From positions 1 to 36,884 of IMG/VR virus record IMGVR_UViG_3300030107_008154: 36,884 nt of DNA; one strand, 5' to 3'. This DNA is from a virus. Positions within the stretch are counted from its first letter, which is position 1. Each line of letters opens with the position of its first letter. Under the pieces are notes generated by a model. The model was given only the letters and a program-made list of their open reading frames with translations, searched no databases and was not told the DNA's origin. The position numbers were made by a program, and so were the translations under genes. This document shows, piece after piece, positions 15,245 to 23,421 of this stretch.

Positions 15245-16160
15245 TTTTATTTAACCAGTTTATAAAGAACAACGTCGGGTCTTTAAAGTATTCTTTTAAT
15301 ACGTCATTAAAGTACTTTTTTGCTAAGTCTCCACGTTGTTTTAATTCATCTATACTTGTATTATATATTGCAGTTAATTCATTTGCCATATCTTTTGGTG
15401 ACATATCACCAATTACTTTAAACATAAATGACGTGTCATATTGATCTTCACCTACTTGATAAAAATCTTCATTTGAAACAATTACTGGTACTCTACCATA
15501 CGCGCATGTTTCCCATACACGTGTAGATGCTATACCTGCTCCACGTGGACAAAGAGATAAGGGATGTTTTAGCATAAGCTCTTCAAAAATTAAATGAGGT
15601 TCAGATCGGGATGGAGCAGGTCCAAACCACCCAGCTGTCATATAAGCTTCGCGACGTACACGGTTTTCATTTAATGTTGGTTCTTTCAATGCTTCAAACA
15701 ATACTTGTCTTGTAGGGTGATTAATACATCCCCTAAAACCAAAACCGGATTTTTTTGGAAAATCAAAAACACGTTCATCTTTTAAACAGTCCATCATTAA
15801 AGAGGAAAAACAAGGTCTTGTAAAAAGTTTATAATAATCAAACCTCTTTAAAGGCCCCATAGTCGTTAAGATACACTTACGAAGCCACTCTGGTATCTCC
15901 CAACCTCCTTCACCTTCCATATCTACAATATGTTTATGTTCATTACCTTTAAAAAATTCAAACTCACTACCATCAGATTCGTATAATTTTATATTACTAT
16001 CTTCACGAATTTGACCAATATGAAAATAATCTGCTTCATTAGGATTATTAACAATTGTACAATGTTGTGTCAGACCATCTATACCTAACGGTATACAATT
16101 ACGATATGGACCGTCATCAATATTATGAGGTGACGCTTGAGGATATCTATATAATTTCAT
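15237..16160 (-). CDS. exostosin-like (GT47-type) glycosyltransferase
   Basis: A 307-residue GT-B-like protein. The C-terminal SLCPRGAGIASTRVWETCAY followed by GRVPVIVSNEDF matches the nucleotide-sugar binding signature of exostosin domains (LxPxGxxxxSxRxxExxxxGxIPVI). The N-terminal half (DYFHIGQ, GFGFRGCINHPTRQ) also fits. It has no membrane segment, so it acts in the cytosol. It overlaps the HldE-kinase stop by ATGA, and with an HldE pair in the operon, a heptosyl- or modified-sugar transfer is plausible but unproven. Confidence 0.75.
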   Translation of the reverse strand: MKLYRYPQASPHNIDDGPYRNCIPLGIDGLTQHCTIVNNPNEADYFHIGQIREDSNIKLYESDGSEFEFFKGNEHKHIVDMEGEGGWEIPEWLRKCILTTMGPLKRFDYYKLFTRPCFSSLMMDCLKDERVFDFPKKSGFGFRGCINHPTRQVLFEALKEPTLNENRVRREAYMTAGWFGPAPSRSEPHLIFEELMLKHPLSLCPRGAGIASTRVWETCAYGRVPVIVSNEDFYQVGEDQYDTSFMFKVIGDMSPKDMANELTAIYNTSIDELKQRGDLAKKYFNDVLKEYFKDPTLFFINWLNKNA

Positions 16161-16909
16161 AAAGCGAAATATTTGCTAATTACAGTTACACCTTGCTTCT
16201 GCACTACATCAGTAGCGCATTCATTTGCAAAATTTATACTCTCTTCAATATTGTTAGTTCTTAAATATTTACATACTAAACCAGCTAAAAAAGTATCACC
16301 AGCACCAGAAAGATCTTTTATTTCTACATCTTTAACATCATATTGTATACCTCTATATATAGCTCCTCCTGAACCTAGTGTCGTTATAATATTCTTTTTA
16401 TTTGTAAAACTTTTTTCTGATTCTTTAAATTCCTTTCTATTAATTTTAATAAATTTAATATTTTTTGCCCAGTCGCCTATAATTTTTTTTGTATCTAAAA
16501 ATGTAATAGGGTGATTGTAAGAAATAAATTCTATTTCTTCCTCTGTAATAAAACCTTTATCATAATCTGAAATCACCACAGCAGAATAATCTTCTAAATT
16601 AATTTGCGCGCTATAATCCTTATATGCTGTATTTAATTCTGCTTTTGTATCTATACGAATAAACATATGATTGGTTTTATGATCTACATATCTTGTTTTA
16701 ACTATATTTTTATAATTTAAATTTGTGTAAAACTCTGCTTCACATTTTAAAGCTAATAAATTATTATGCACATTACCTGCCATTCCTCTATTTTCTTCAA
16801 CATGTAATATGTCTAATAAGGGCACCGGTGCCTCTGGGCAAAGACGTTCACATTTACAATATACAAATTTATCTATACAAGAATCGCCAAGTAATAATAT
16901 AGGTTTCAT
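16157..16909 (-). CDS. hldE-N-like: HldE-type kinase domain protein (PfkB family, heptose-7-phosphate kinase-like)
   Basis: A 250-residue ribokinase-fold protein. GDSCIDKFVYCKCERLCPEA followed by PVPLLDI (8-34) is very close to the HldE domain I start, GDxxLDRYxxGxxxRISPEAPVPV. RGMAGNVHNNL (41-51) matches GGAANVAxNL, SDYDKGF (114-120) matches SDYxKGxL, and DLSGAGDTFLAGL (199-211) is the PfkB signature with catalytic Asp205. The enzyme should phosphorylate C1 of a heptose 7-phosphate. It is shorter than the HldE kinase domain (about 310). The adenylyltransferase domain that is fused in bacteria is encoded about 5 kb downstream. Confidence 0.85.
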   Translation of the reverse strand: MKPILLLGDSCIDKFVYCKCERLCPEAPVPLLDILHVEENRGMAGNVHNNLLALKCEAEFYTNLNYKNIVKTRYVDHKTNHMFIRIDTKAELNTAYKDYSAQINLEDYSAVVISDYDKGFITEEEIEFISYNHPITFLDTKKIIGDWAKNIKFIKINRKEFKESEKSFTNKKNIITTLGSGGAIYRGIQYDVKDVEIKDLSGAGDTFLAGLVCKYLRTNNIEESINFANECATDVVQKQGVTVISKYFAL

Positions 16910-16910
16910 A

Positions 16911-17672
16911 TTAATCTGTTTCTAAGTTATATATAGTTTTAATATTTTCTTTATTCGAATTTCCTAAAGGACCAGATGTAATAATCTGTTTAAGTATATT
17001 AATATCTTTAGTTCTTTGTTCTAAACTACCTCTCCATAAATCAATACTATCATCATGCGGGGCATCTGAACCTGTTTTATAGGTTTGATCATATTCTGCT
17101 TTTCCAGATCCCCAATGACAATGCTCAAAATATACCGGTGTGTAACATAATCGGCCTAACTTTCTATATATGTAAGTTAACCAGTTATCTGAATAATTAT
17201 AACCCATTCCTACCGGGTGCACATAACCAACTTGCTCAATTGCTCTTCTACTTAAAAACCCATGAGTGGCTAGAGTACCGTTAGGTTGCATACCATCTGG
17301 TCCAAATACCAAACATACCTTATCTGAATAACGATTAAATTCTTCAGCTATTAAAATATCCCAATTTTTAGTTTTAAAGTGTACATCATCTGCTGAGTAC
17401 ATTATAATATCACCTCTACATTTACTAAAAGCACGGTTATACATATCAGCTAATTTTGGCTTATCCTTATTAACAATAGCTGTTCCGGGTATTTTATCTA
17501 AGTGTGTATTAATATTTCCAGATTTTATAAAGTCGATAGTATCATTATCATCACTATCAACATAAAATATAACTTCAACCTGTTTTGGCTGTAATGTATT
17601 ATCATTTAAAGTCTTTAAAACCTTCTTAAGATTTTCAACTCTATTCTTAGTAGGTATAATTATTGATATCAT
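16911..17672 (-). CDS. family 2-like glycosyltransferase (GT-A fold)
   Basis: A 253-residue protein starting MISIIIPTKNRVENLKKVL, the classic GT2 N-terminal strand and nucleotide loop. FYVDSDDNDT and IIMYSADDVHF supply acidic motifs in the DxD position. HGFLSRRAIEQVGYVHPVGM and YNYSDNWLTYIYRKLG represent the acceptor part. There is no membrane helix. It ends one base before the kinase start and overlaps the upstream gene by ATGA. Confidence 0.85.
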   Translation of the reverse strand: MISIIIPTKNRVENLKKVLKTLNDNTLQPKQVEVIFYVDSDDNDTIDFIKSGNINTHLDKIPGTAIVNKDKPKLADMYNRAFSKCRGDIIMYSADDVHFKTKNWDILIAEEFNRYSDKVCLVFGPDGMQPNGTLATHGFLSRRAIEQVGYVHPVGMGYNYSDNWLTYIYRKLGRLCYTPVYFEHCHWGSGKAEYDQTYKTGSDAPHDDSIDLWRGSLEQRTKDINILKQIITSGPLGNSNKENIKTIYNLETD

Positions 17673-18613
17673 TTTGCTGGTATAAATGAATGTAAAATGT
17701 GGTTATAATCTAACTGATCCTTCGAAAGAAAGAGTTTTTCTTTAATATAATCTTTCAAAGTATTGTTCTTAACATGTCCTTCTGATGTATATAAGTCTGC
17801 ATTATGTATTAAAACTTCTCCTAACTCTTCATAACCCAACCCAACTTCATAAGCTTTAGGATCTTTTACTATTTTTTCCATATCAGCACAACCATATAAA
17901 TTATTCCATGGTACTTGACGAGGTCCTACATGATCATAACTGAGAGTAGCTCCATCTTTTTCTTTAATATGAGTAAGAATTATATCTTTAATAATTACCC
18001 ATTGCTTTTGTATACTAGCATTTAAAAAAGAAAATACTGACTCTGTACAATATGCGTTAAATATATCTGGTATAAGTTTTCCAAAAGTTTTTAATAAATC
18101 ATTTGAAAAATATGAAACGTGTAAATTACAGCATTTACCTACAGGCATTATAAAATCTTCTTCTTTAATATAAGGGTTATTAACATGATCTTTTTTAAAC
18201 CAATGATGACCGTGGTCTGTATCAGTTTGAAAACTAATCATACTAAACTTTTTAGTTTCAACTCTTTCATCTATTTCATTTAGTAGATTAAAATTATCCT
18301 CTGTATTTACCCCTGAGTCAATATACACATAACCGGTAAATTCGTTAAATCTTTCAACACATTTTAAAACAGTCAAATTAAAAGTTATATTAACAGAAAG
18401 AAAATTTTCTGTATAGCAAAATGTTACTTTATTTTTAAATTCGTTATAAAGCTGATCTTTTGTTTGCTGTGAAACTCTACAACCACTTACTGCTACATGA
18501 AATTTTTTATGATTAAGTTTAAGTAAATTATTAATACACTTACTATACCACTCAAAATTTCTCTTACCGATTTCACATATGTTATATATAATAAGATATT
18601 TGTTATTAGACAT
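17669..18613 (-). CDS. putative glycosyltransferase-like protein, 314 residues
   Basis: The N-terminus KYLIIYNICEIGKRNFEWYS and a later strand TGYVYIDSGVNTEDN (an IDSG in the place of a GT-A DxD) suggest a GT-A-like fold, but the match is weak. The middle is rich in His and aromatic residues (QTDTDHGHHWFKKDHVNNPY), and the C-terminus contains DHVGPRQVPWNNLYG. No membrane segment is visible. The location between a GT2 enzyme and the ColD-like PLP enzyme, with overlaps on both sides, supports a role in glycan assembly. It could also be a sugar-modifying transferase. Confidence 0.5.
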   Translation of the reverse strand: MSNNKYLIIYNICEIGKRNFEWYSKCINNLLKLNHKKFHVAVSGCRVSQQTKDQLYNEFKNKVTFCYTENFLSVNITFNLTVLKCVERFNEFTGYVYIDSGVNTEDNFNLLNEIDERVETKKFSMISFQTDTDHGHHWFKKDHVNNPYIKEEDFIMPVGKCCNLHVSYFSNDLLKTFGKLIPDIFNAYCTESVFSFLNASIQKQWVIIKDIILTHIKEKDGATLSYDHVGPRQVPWNNLYGCADMEKIVKDPKAYEVGLGYEELGEVLIHNADLYTSEGHVKNNTLKDYIKEKLFLSKDQLDYNHILHSFIPAK

Positions 18614-19817
18614 TATTAAGCAGTGTTATAAGATTAGTAATTTTTTCCCTTTCTAATGAAGGATAATTACCGATGTACCAACTATAATTATGCACGTGCT
18701 CAATATTTGCAAAGCTTTGCTGTAATGCTTGATCAGTCATTCCTACTTGCCATGACCTACCTATTTTTTCCGCATGTCTACTAATATATGGCTGTCTAAG
18801 TTGATTACCACCACCAGATAAACCACGTCTAAATTCTATATTATTTGATTTAAGCATACTTTCGACTTTATTACGTTGCGTTATATCAGCTTCTTTCATT
18901 ATAACAATAAAAGCATAATTACTTTGACCTTTAGTATCTAAAGTAGTAACATATTTTGTTGAATCTAATTTAGATAAAAAATATTCGAAATTATCGCGAC
19001 GTATATCATTATTACTATCAAGAGATTTAATTTGCGATAAACCTAAGACTGCGTTAAGTTCTGTACTTCTAAAATTATACGCTGGTGATAGAAATATAAA
19101 ATCCGGATTTAAGTCGGGGTGATCAAGTTTAACTTGTTGTTTAAAGTCTTCACTCTTACACTCTCTAACCATACCATGGGAGCGACTAAATCTCAAGATA
19201 TCATAAAATTCATCGTTATCAGTACACACCATTCCTCCTTCAATCGTAGACAGGTGGTGTGCAAAGTAAAAACTAAAATTACTAACATCGCCTATTGAAC
19301 CAGCTTTTTTATTTTTAAAAGTAGCTCCATGTGACTCGCATACATCTTCTATTAATAGAAGATCGTGTTCTTTGCAAAGTTGTATAAGTTCATCAGTAAG
19401 ACCGTTTAGACCTAATACATGCGTTAGAAATATAGCTTTTGTTCTTGTAGTAATAGCTTGTTTTAGTTTTTGAATATCAAAGCTTAAATTAGATAAATTT
19501 ATATCTACAAACACAGGGTTATGTCCAGTGTTTAAAACACTAGCAACATCTGAAACCCAAGTAAGCGGTGGAACTATAACTTCACAAGGACCATACTTAT
19601 ATTGTAAAAGTTGCATAGTCATATAATTTGCACTTGAACCAGAGTTTACAAATACGCTATGTTTTACACCCAACCATTCTGACCACTTTGCTTCAAATTC
19701 TTCTACTTTTGGACCGTTAGTTAGTCTTGGAATTGGATCTTGCTGTAAAAAATTTACTAACTCGTTAACATCTTCACGAGTTATATTATCTGACATTAAT
19801 GGTATATTATAATTCAT
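18606..19817 (-). CDS. DegT/DnrJ/EryC1-fold PLP enzyme with His for Lys: ColD/RfbH-like sugar 3-dehydratase
   Basis: The 403-residue fold-type I PLP protein carries the PLP phosphate loop NSGSSANYM (58-66), the pyridine-N Asp in LIEDVCESHGA (Asp158), and the active-site strand FSFYFAHHLSTIEGGMV (181-197). In sugar aminotransferases this strand reads FHPTKxITTGEGG, with Lys forming the Schiff base. Here the Lys position is His187, as in ColD and RfbH (E1), which read PAHHITMGEGG and catalyse C3 deoxygenation instead of transamination. C-terminal WQVGMTDQALQQSF and IGNYPSL also fit. The predicted role is making a 3-deoxy sugar. E1-type partners (ferredoxin reductase E3) are not seen. Confidence 0.8.
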   Translation of the reverse strand: MNYNIPLMSDNITREDVNELVNFLQQDPIPRLTNGPKVEEFEAKWSEWLGVKHSVFVNSGSSANYMTMQLLQYKYGPCEVIVPPLTWVSDVASVLNTGHNPVFVDINLSNLSFDIQKLKQAITTRTKAIFLTHVLGLNGLTDELIQLCKEHDLLLIEDVCESHGATFKNKKAGSIGDVSNFSFYFAHHLSTIEGGMVCTDNDEFYDILRFSRSHGMVRECKSEDFKQQVKLDHPDLNPDFIFLSPAYNFRSTELNAVLGLSQIKSLDSNNDIRRDNFEYFLSKLDSTKYVTTLDTKGQSNYAFIVIMKEADITQRNKVESMLKSNNIEFRRGLSGGGNQLRQPYISRHAEKIGRSWQVGMTDQALQQSFANIEHVHNYSWYIGNYPSLEREKITNLITLLNNV

Positions 19818-20344
19818 TTTTCGTTATAGTAATCACCCCACTCTACTAGTATAGTCGATTTTCCATCTTCGCGAAGCAACGCTTTTGTATATGCAGGAAA
19901 GATATCCTCTGGTTCATCTAGACGAATAACTTCTATATTTTTACACATGCTGGAAAATGCTTCCGTATAATCACCTGTATGTTGATGATGAGGATGTAAA
20001 GGTCTTACTGATCCAACTCCTGTTCTAATAATAGCTTTAGTTTTAAAATCTGATATCATTGGAAATTTATCCAAATGATTTACAATCTGATTTGTACCTA
20101 ACAGTAAAAAATTCCATCTTGGAAATATACTTACCGGTATTTTACCTGCAAGAGCAATTCCATTTGTCATACCCATTTGTAAATCTTCACATACCGGTAA
20201 TTCAAGTTTTTTTTCATTTGATACATCTTTAAGTGTATTAGTCATCCCTGTACCAGCGCACTCAACAGCTTGACCTAAAAATAAAGTCTTAGGATGCTCA
20301 GCCAGCATCTCCATAGATCGTTTTAATTCATCAAAATATTTCAT
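19814..20344 (-). CDS. ThDP-dependent enzyme, pyrimidine-domain subunit (E1 beta / transketolase-like, minimal)
   Basis: A 176-residue protein from the ATG at 20344 (MKYFDELKRS), two bases after the stop of the partner subunit. Longer starts would overlap the partner and are rejected. LPVCEDLQMGMTNGIALAGK (49-68) matches the ThDP Pyr domain E-x4-G-x-A-x-G region, with Glu53 or Glu52 as the cofactor-activating Glu. VRPLHPHHQHTGDYTEAF corresponds to the GGxHSQSPEA block of E1 beta. Normal E1 beta (about 320) has a C-terminal domain that is absent here. It probably pairs with the upstream PP-domain protein to transfer a two-carbon unit or decarboxylate a 2-oxo acid. Confidence 0.78.
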   Translation of the reverse strand: MKYFDELKRSMEMLAEHPKTLFLGQAVECAGTGMTNTLKDVSNEKKLELPVCEDLQMGMTNGIALAGKIPVSIFPRWNFLLLGTNQIVNHLDKFPMISDFKTKAIIRTGVGSVRPLHPHHQHTGDYTEAFSSMCKNIEVIRLDEPEDIFPAYTKALLREDGKSTILVEWGDYYNEK

Positions 20345-20346
20345 AT

Positions 20347-20949
20347 TTAAAATTGTACACGTTGACCAGCACCAGCATGCGGCCATTTAGTTTCATATGT
20401 ATAATGATATACATAGTCATCATTAATTCCATCGTATGGGTGATCTTTTGCACACCAAACTTCTTTTGTGTCAGTACAGACAGACTTACCGTTGTCCTCA
20501 ATAATAAATTTAATAGGTAAGTCATGGGCTTTTGAGTATCTTAAACACTCATCAAAAGAGCCTGTTAAAGCAGTCATATCACCAACAAAGCAATATACTT
20601 TATTTGTACCGCCACTTCGTTTAATATCTAACGCCAGACCGACACTTATAGGTAATATACCGGTAACGATAGCTGAAGAAAATACTCTATATTCTGGAAA
20701 GTTTAAAGATATAGAGCGACCTGACATAATCTCTGATTTAACTTGTTCTGGCGGTACACCTTTAAGTAAACATTGATAATGACTTCTCCAAGTACATAAT
20801 ACCCAATCATCTTTGTTTATATCTTTAAATATTTTAATACATTCATCTTCGTTACCTGAATAAAGATGTACAGGAGCTTTAATTTTTGAATTATTAAACT
20901 CTTCAGCTATATCTTCTTCAAAATTAATTAAATCTTTACTAGTTAGCAT
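20347..20949 (-). CDS. ThDP-dependent enzyme, PP-domain subunit (E1 alpha / transketolase-like, minimal)
   Basis: A 200-residue protein from ATG 20949 (a GTG three bases earlier is less likely). PEYRVFSSAIVTGILPISVG precedes the ThDP-binding motif, which runs from VGDM (123-126) to EDNG (152-155), the GD-x(25-30)-N signature that holds Mg-diphosphate. FDECLRYSKAHDLPIKFIIE is typical of E1 alpha. It is about half the length of E1 alpha and lacks the phosphorylation-loop region. It overlaps the B12 radical SAM gene by 11 bases. AviB1/AviB2 of avilamycin synthesis are, to my knowledge, E1-like pairs that add a two-carbon branch to a sugar, which makes them a functional model. Confidence 0.8.
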   Translation of the reverse strand: MLTSKDLINFEEDIAEEFNNSKIKAPVHLYSGNEDECIKIFKDINKDDWVLCTWRSHYQCLLKGVPPEQVKSEIMSGRSISLNFPEYRVFSSAIVTGILPISVGLALDIKRSGGTNKVYCFVGDMTALTGSFDECLRYSKAHDLPIKFIIEDNGKSVCTDTKEVWCAKDHPYDGINDDYVYHYTYETKWPHAGAGQRVQF

Positions 20950-22474
20950 CACTATATAATTTTCTTTTAAGTTTTACTTTTGTCATCTCTTTAATATTAT
21001 CTACTTGCTTTTGACCATATTTTTCTTTTACAAGATTTAAAAAAGGTTTGTAATTATGATATTCATTATAAGCATCATCTCTAAATTTTAGAATCTCACC
21101 TGCAGTACATTTATCTGTCGGTGACGGTAAGGTATTATATCCAAAGAAAGAATAGTCTTCATATGTCTTTGGTAAACTATATCCTTTATCTAATGCATCT
21201 TTATATAACTGACTACCCGGTAGAGGCATTGCAGCATAAGCATTCCATCCCATTGTACATAATCTTTTACTTAAATCAAGAGTTTTACGCATAGACGCTT
21301 GAGTATCACCCGGTAAACCAAAGATAAAATTACCCATTACGTTAATATCAGCTTCGTGTATTTGTCTAACTACCTTTTCTATATCTACTTCTTCAAACTT
21401 ACCTTTTGCTACTTCTAATCTTACTTCTTTTTCACCGCTTTCAATACCTAAAGCTAACCATTTGATACCAGCAGCTCTAACAGTCTTAAGTAAATCAGGT
21501 CTTCTCACAGTATCGATCCGTGAATAAGCCCACATTGTTAATTTGTCTACATATGGGCGCTCACTTAAAGCTTTGCAAAGAGGTTCATAATATTTTTTAT
21601 TAAACAAAAATAACTCATCTGTTATTTTTATAGTATAAACGCCTAATTCAGCTAGTTTATCAAATTCATTAATAATAAACTCCGGAGACCAATGTCTCAT
21701 TAAGCTATAATTACCAGCTACACCTACTTCCTCTTCATCATTTCGATTTAAAATGTTTATCATGCAGAAGTTACATCCAAATTGACAACCTAAAGAAGTT
21801 TGTATTGCAGCATACGGAGATCTTTTTTCTTCATCATATTCAGCATGCCACATTGGTGCTCTATATAAGTCAAGCGGCTTATCTTTATATGGTAAAAGGT
21901 CCCAAGCATAACCTGGTAAGTCAATATCCATTCTATCTCGCGGAACAACTGCTTCAGATTGATTAAATGTAGGTTCGCCATTCTTTCTCCAGGCAATTCC
22001 TTTAATATCTTCTAAATTGTTTATATCAATCTCATCTAAAGATAAAATATTTCTTAAAGCATAAACACCTTCGTTAGTAAAACAAAAATCTATCGAAGGT
22101 TCGTCACGTAATGCTTTAATTGGTAAAGCTTGTACATGTGATCCGACATAAGCAATTGGTGTTTTAATATTATTAGCTTTTAAATGGTTAGAAAGGTATA
22201 CAGAGCCTGACATATTAACTGTACCAGCATTAACATTTTGACCATATACAACAAAACAAACTAACCGCGGTTTAAGTTCCTTAACTCTTTCGAGAACATC
22301 ATCAGCATTTAATTGCTCAGCATTTGCATCACATATTGCTACTTTATATCCAATAGATCTGCACGATTCAGCTAATAATAAAGCCCAGGTTGGTGGTTCA
22401 ATAGCCGCATACGTTGTTGCTAAGTCTTGATATATACCCTTTGTATTACCTGGTGTTATAAACAGTACATCCAT
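20939..22474 (-). CDS. B12-binding-domain radical SAM enzyme (class B-type)
   Basis: A 511-residue protein. The N-terminal ~150 residues form a Rossmann-like cobalamin-binding domain (LLLAESCRSIGYKVAICDAN, VCFVVYGQNVNAG, IAYVGSHVQALP). The radical SAM core follows, with TSLGCQFGCNFC (Cys230, Cys234, Cys237), ITDELFLFNKKYYEPLCKAL and LALGIESGEKEVR. The B12 domain lacks the DxHxxG lower-ligand motif, as in most such enzymes. These proteins often C- or P-methylate unreactive carbons. In a nucleotide-sugar operon a sugar C-methylation or rearrangement is a fair inference. A helical C-terminal tail is rich in Lys. Confidence 0.88.
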   Translation of the reverse strand: MDVLFITPGNTKGIYQDLATTYAAIEPPTWALLLAESCRSIGYKVAICDANAEQLNADDVLERVKELKPRLVCFVVYGQNVNAGTVNMSGSVYLSNHLKANNIKTPIAYVGSHVQALPIKALRDEPSIDFCFTNEGVYALRNILSLDEIDINNLEDIKGIAWRKNGEPTFNQSEAVVPRDRMDIDLPGYAWDLLPYKDKPLDLYRAPMWHAEYDEEKRSPYAAIQTSLGCQFGCNFCMINILNRNDEEEVGVAGNYSLMRHWSPEFIINEFDKLAELGVYTIKITDELFLFNKKYYEPLCKALSERPYVDKLTMWAYSRIDTVRRPDLLKTVRAAGIKWLALGIESGEKEVRLEVAKGKFEEVDIEKVVRQIHEADINVMGNFIFGLPGDTQASMRKTLDLSKRLCTMGWNAYAAMPLPGSQLYKDALDKGYSLPKTYEDYSFFGYNTLPSPTDKCTAGEILKFRDDAYNEYHNYKPFLNLVKEKYGQKQVDNIKEMTKVKLKRKLYSDAN

Positions 22475-23418
22475 TATAAATTTGTAAAATCTTTATTTTT
22501 AAACGTGGTAATTAACTCATAACCTTTAATAAGTTCAACAATACCATCTTCTATTGTAAATTTAGGTCTCCACCCTAAATTTTCTAGCTTTTCATTTGAT
22601 ACAATATAGTTTCGTTTATCAAAATCTTCAGTAAACTCTTCTTCTATTATAACTAACTCGGGTATATATTTTTTAATAGATTGCGCTAGCTCTAATTTAC
22701 TTAAATTTGCTGTAGATAAACCAACATTAAATGGTTCTCCTACACATTTATCATAATTTTCTATTACAAATAAGAAGGTATTAGCTATATCTCTTACATG
22801 TATATAATTTCTCTTAAAAGAAGACTGAAAAAGTACTAATAATTTATCTGTAACCGCGCGGTAAACAAAATCATTTACAAGAAGGTCTAATCTCATACGT
22901 GGTGATAAACCAAATACAGTTGCTAATCTTAAAGCAACTCCAGATCGATCACTATCTATTACAGCAGTTTCTGCATGACATTTAGTTTTTGCATAATGTG
23001 AGAGAGGTTTAAACGGACTCTCTTCAGTAATAATATTTTCTGAGGAACCGTATTGAGAGTTAGTATTAGGAATTATTAATTGTTGATCTTTAGAAGTTTT
23101 TTCAACAATTGTAATAATTTGTTCTAAATTAACTTCAGTAGCTAACTCAGGATTATTATCACATGCTGGCATGCCTACGATTGCAGCTAGTGGAATTATA
23201 ATATCAAAATCTTTTAAATTAACTAATGTTGTAATATTTCTAATATCGCCTTTAATAAAGGTAAAGTCCTTATTATAGCAATACGAAGTTAAGCTTCGTT
23301 GCTTGTATGTAAGATTATCAATAACGGTTACCTTATATTTTTTATCCAGTAATGAACCTACCAATATACTTCCTAAGTAACCTGCACCTCCGGTAATTAA
23401 TACTCTTTTTGATTTCAT
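22474..23418 (-). CDS. NAD-dependent sugar epimerase/dehydratase (extended SDR)
   Basis: A 314-residue extended SDR. The NAD loop is GGAGYLG (10-16), the DIIIPLAAIVGMPACDNNP strand covers the NAD adenine side, and the catalytic set is Ser121 with Y142-x3-K146 in LSHYAKTK. VFGLSPRMRLDLLVNDFV and RNYIHVRDIANTFLF are typical. It could be an epimerase of the GalE/HldD kind or a dehydratase; the residues seen do not decide. It overlaps the radical SAM gene by one base and follows the RmlC-like gene closely, so they act in one pathway. Confidence 0.88.
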   Translation of the reverse strand: MKSKRVLITGGAGYLGSILVGSLLDKKYKVTVIDNLTYKQRSLTSYCYNKDFTFIKGDIRNITTLVNLKDFDIIIPLAAIVGMPACDNNPELATEVNLEQIITIVEKTSKDQQLIIPNTNSQYGSSENIITEESPFKPLSHYAKTKCHAETAVIDSDRSGVALRLATVFGLSPRMRLDLLVNDFVYRAVTDKLLVLFQSSFKRNYIHVRDIANTFLFVIENYDKCVGEPFNVGLSTANLSKLELAQSIKKYIPELVIIEEEFTEDFDKRNYIVSNEKLENLGWRPKFTIEDGIVELIKGYELITTFKNKDFTNL

Positions 23419-23421
23419 AAA

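Noticed and set aside
18606-19817. Calling this an ordinary DegT aminotransferase
   Set aside because: The Schiff-base Lys position is His187 in an AHHLSTIEGG context, which points to ColD/RfbH-type dehydratases.
20345-20386. Longer start for the ThDP Pyr-domain protein
   Set aside because: The extra 14 residues (Cys/Trp-rich) lie inside the partner gene. ATG at 20344 follows the partner stop directly and starts the family-like sequence.
20950-20952. GTG start for the ThDP PP-domain protein
   Set aside because: An ATG lies at the next codon, 20949, and is preferred.
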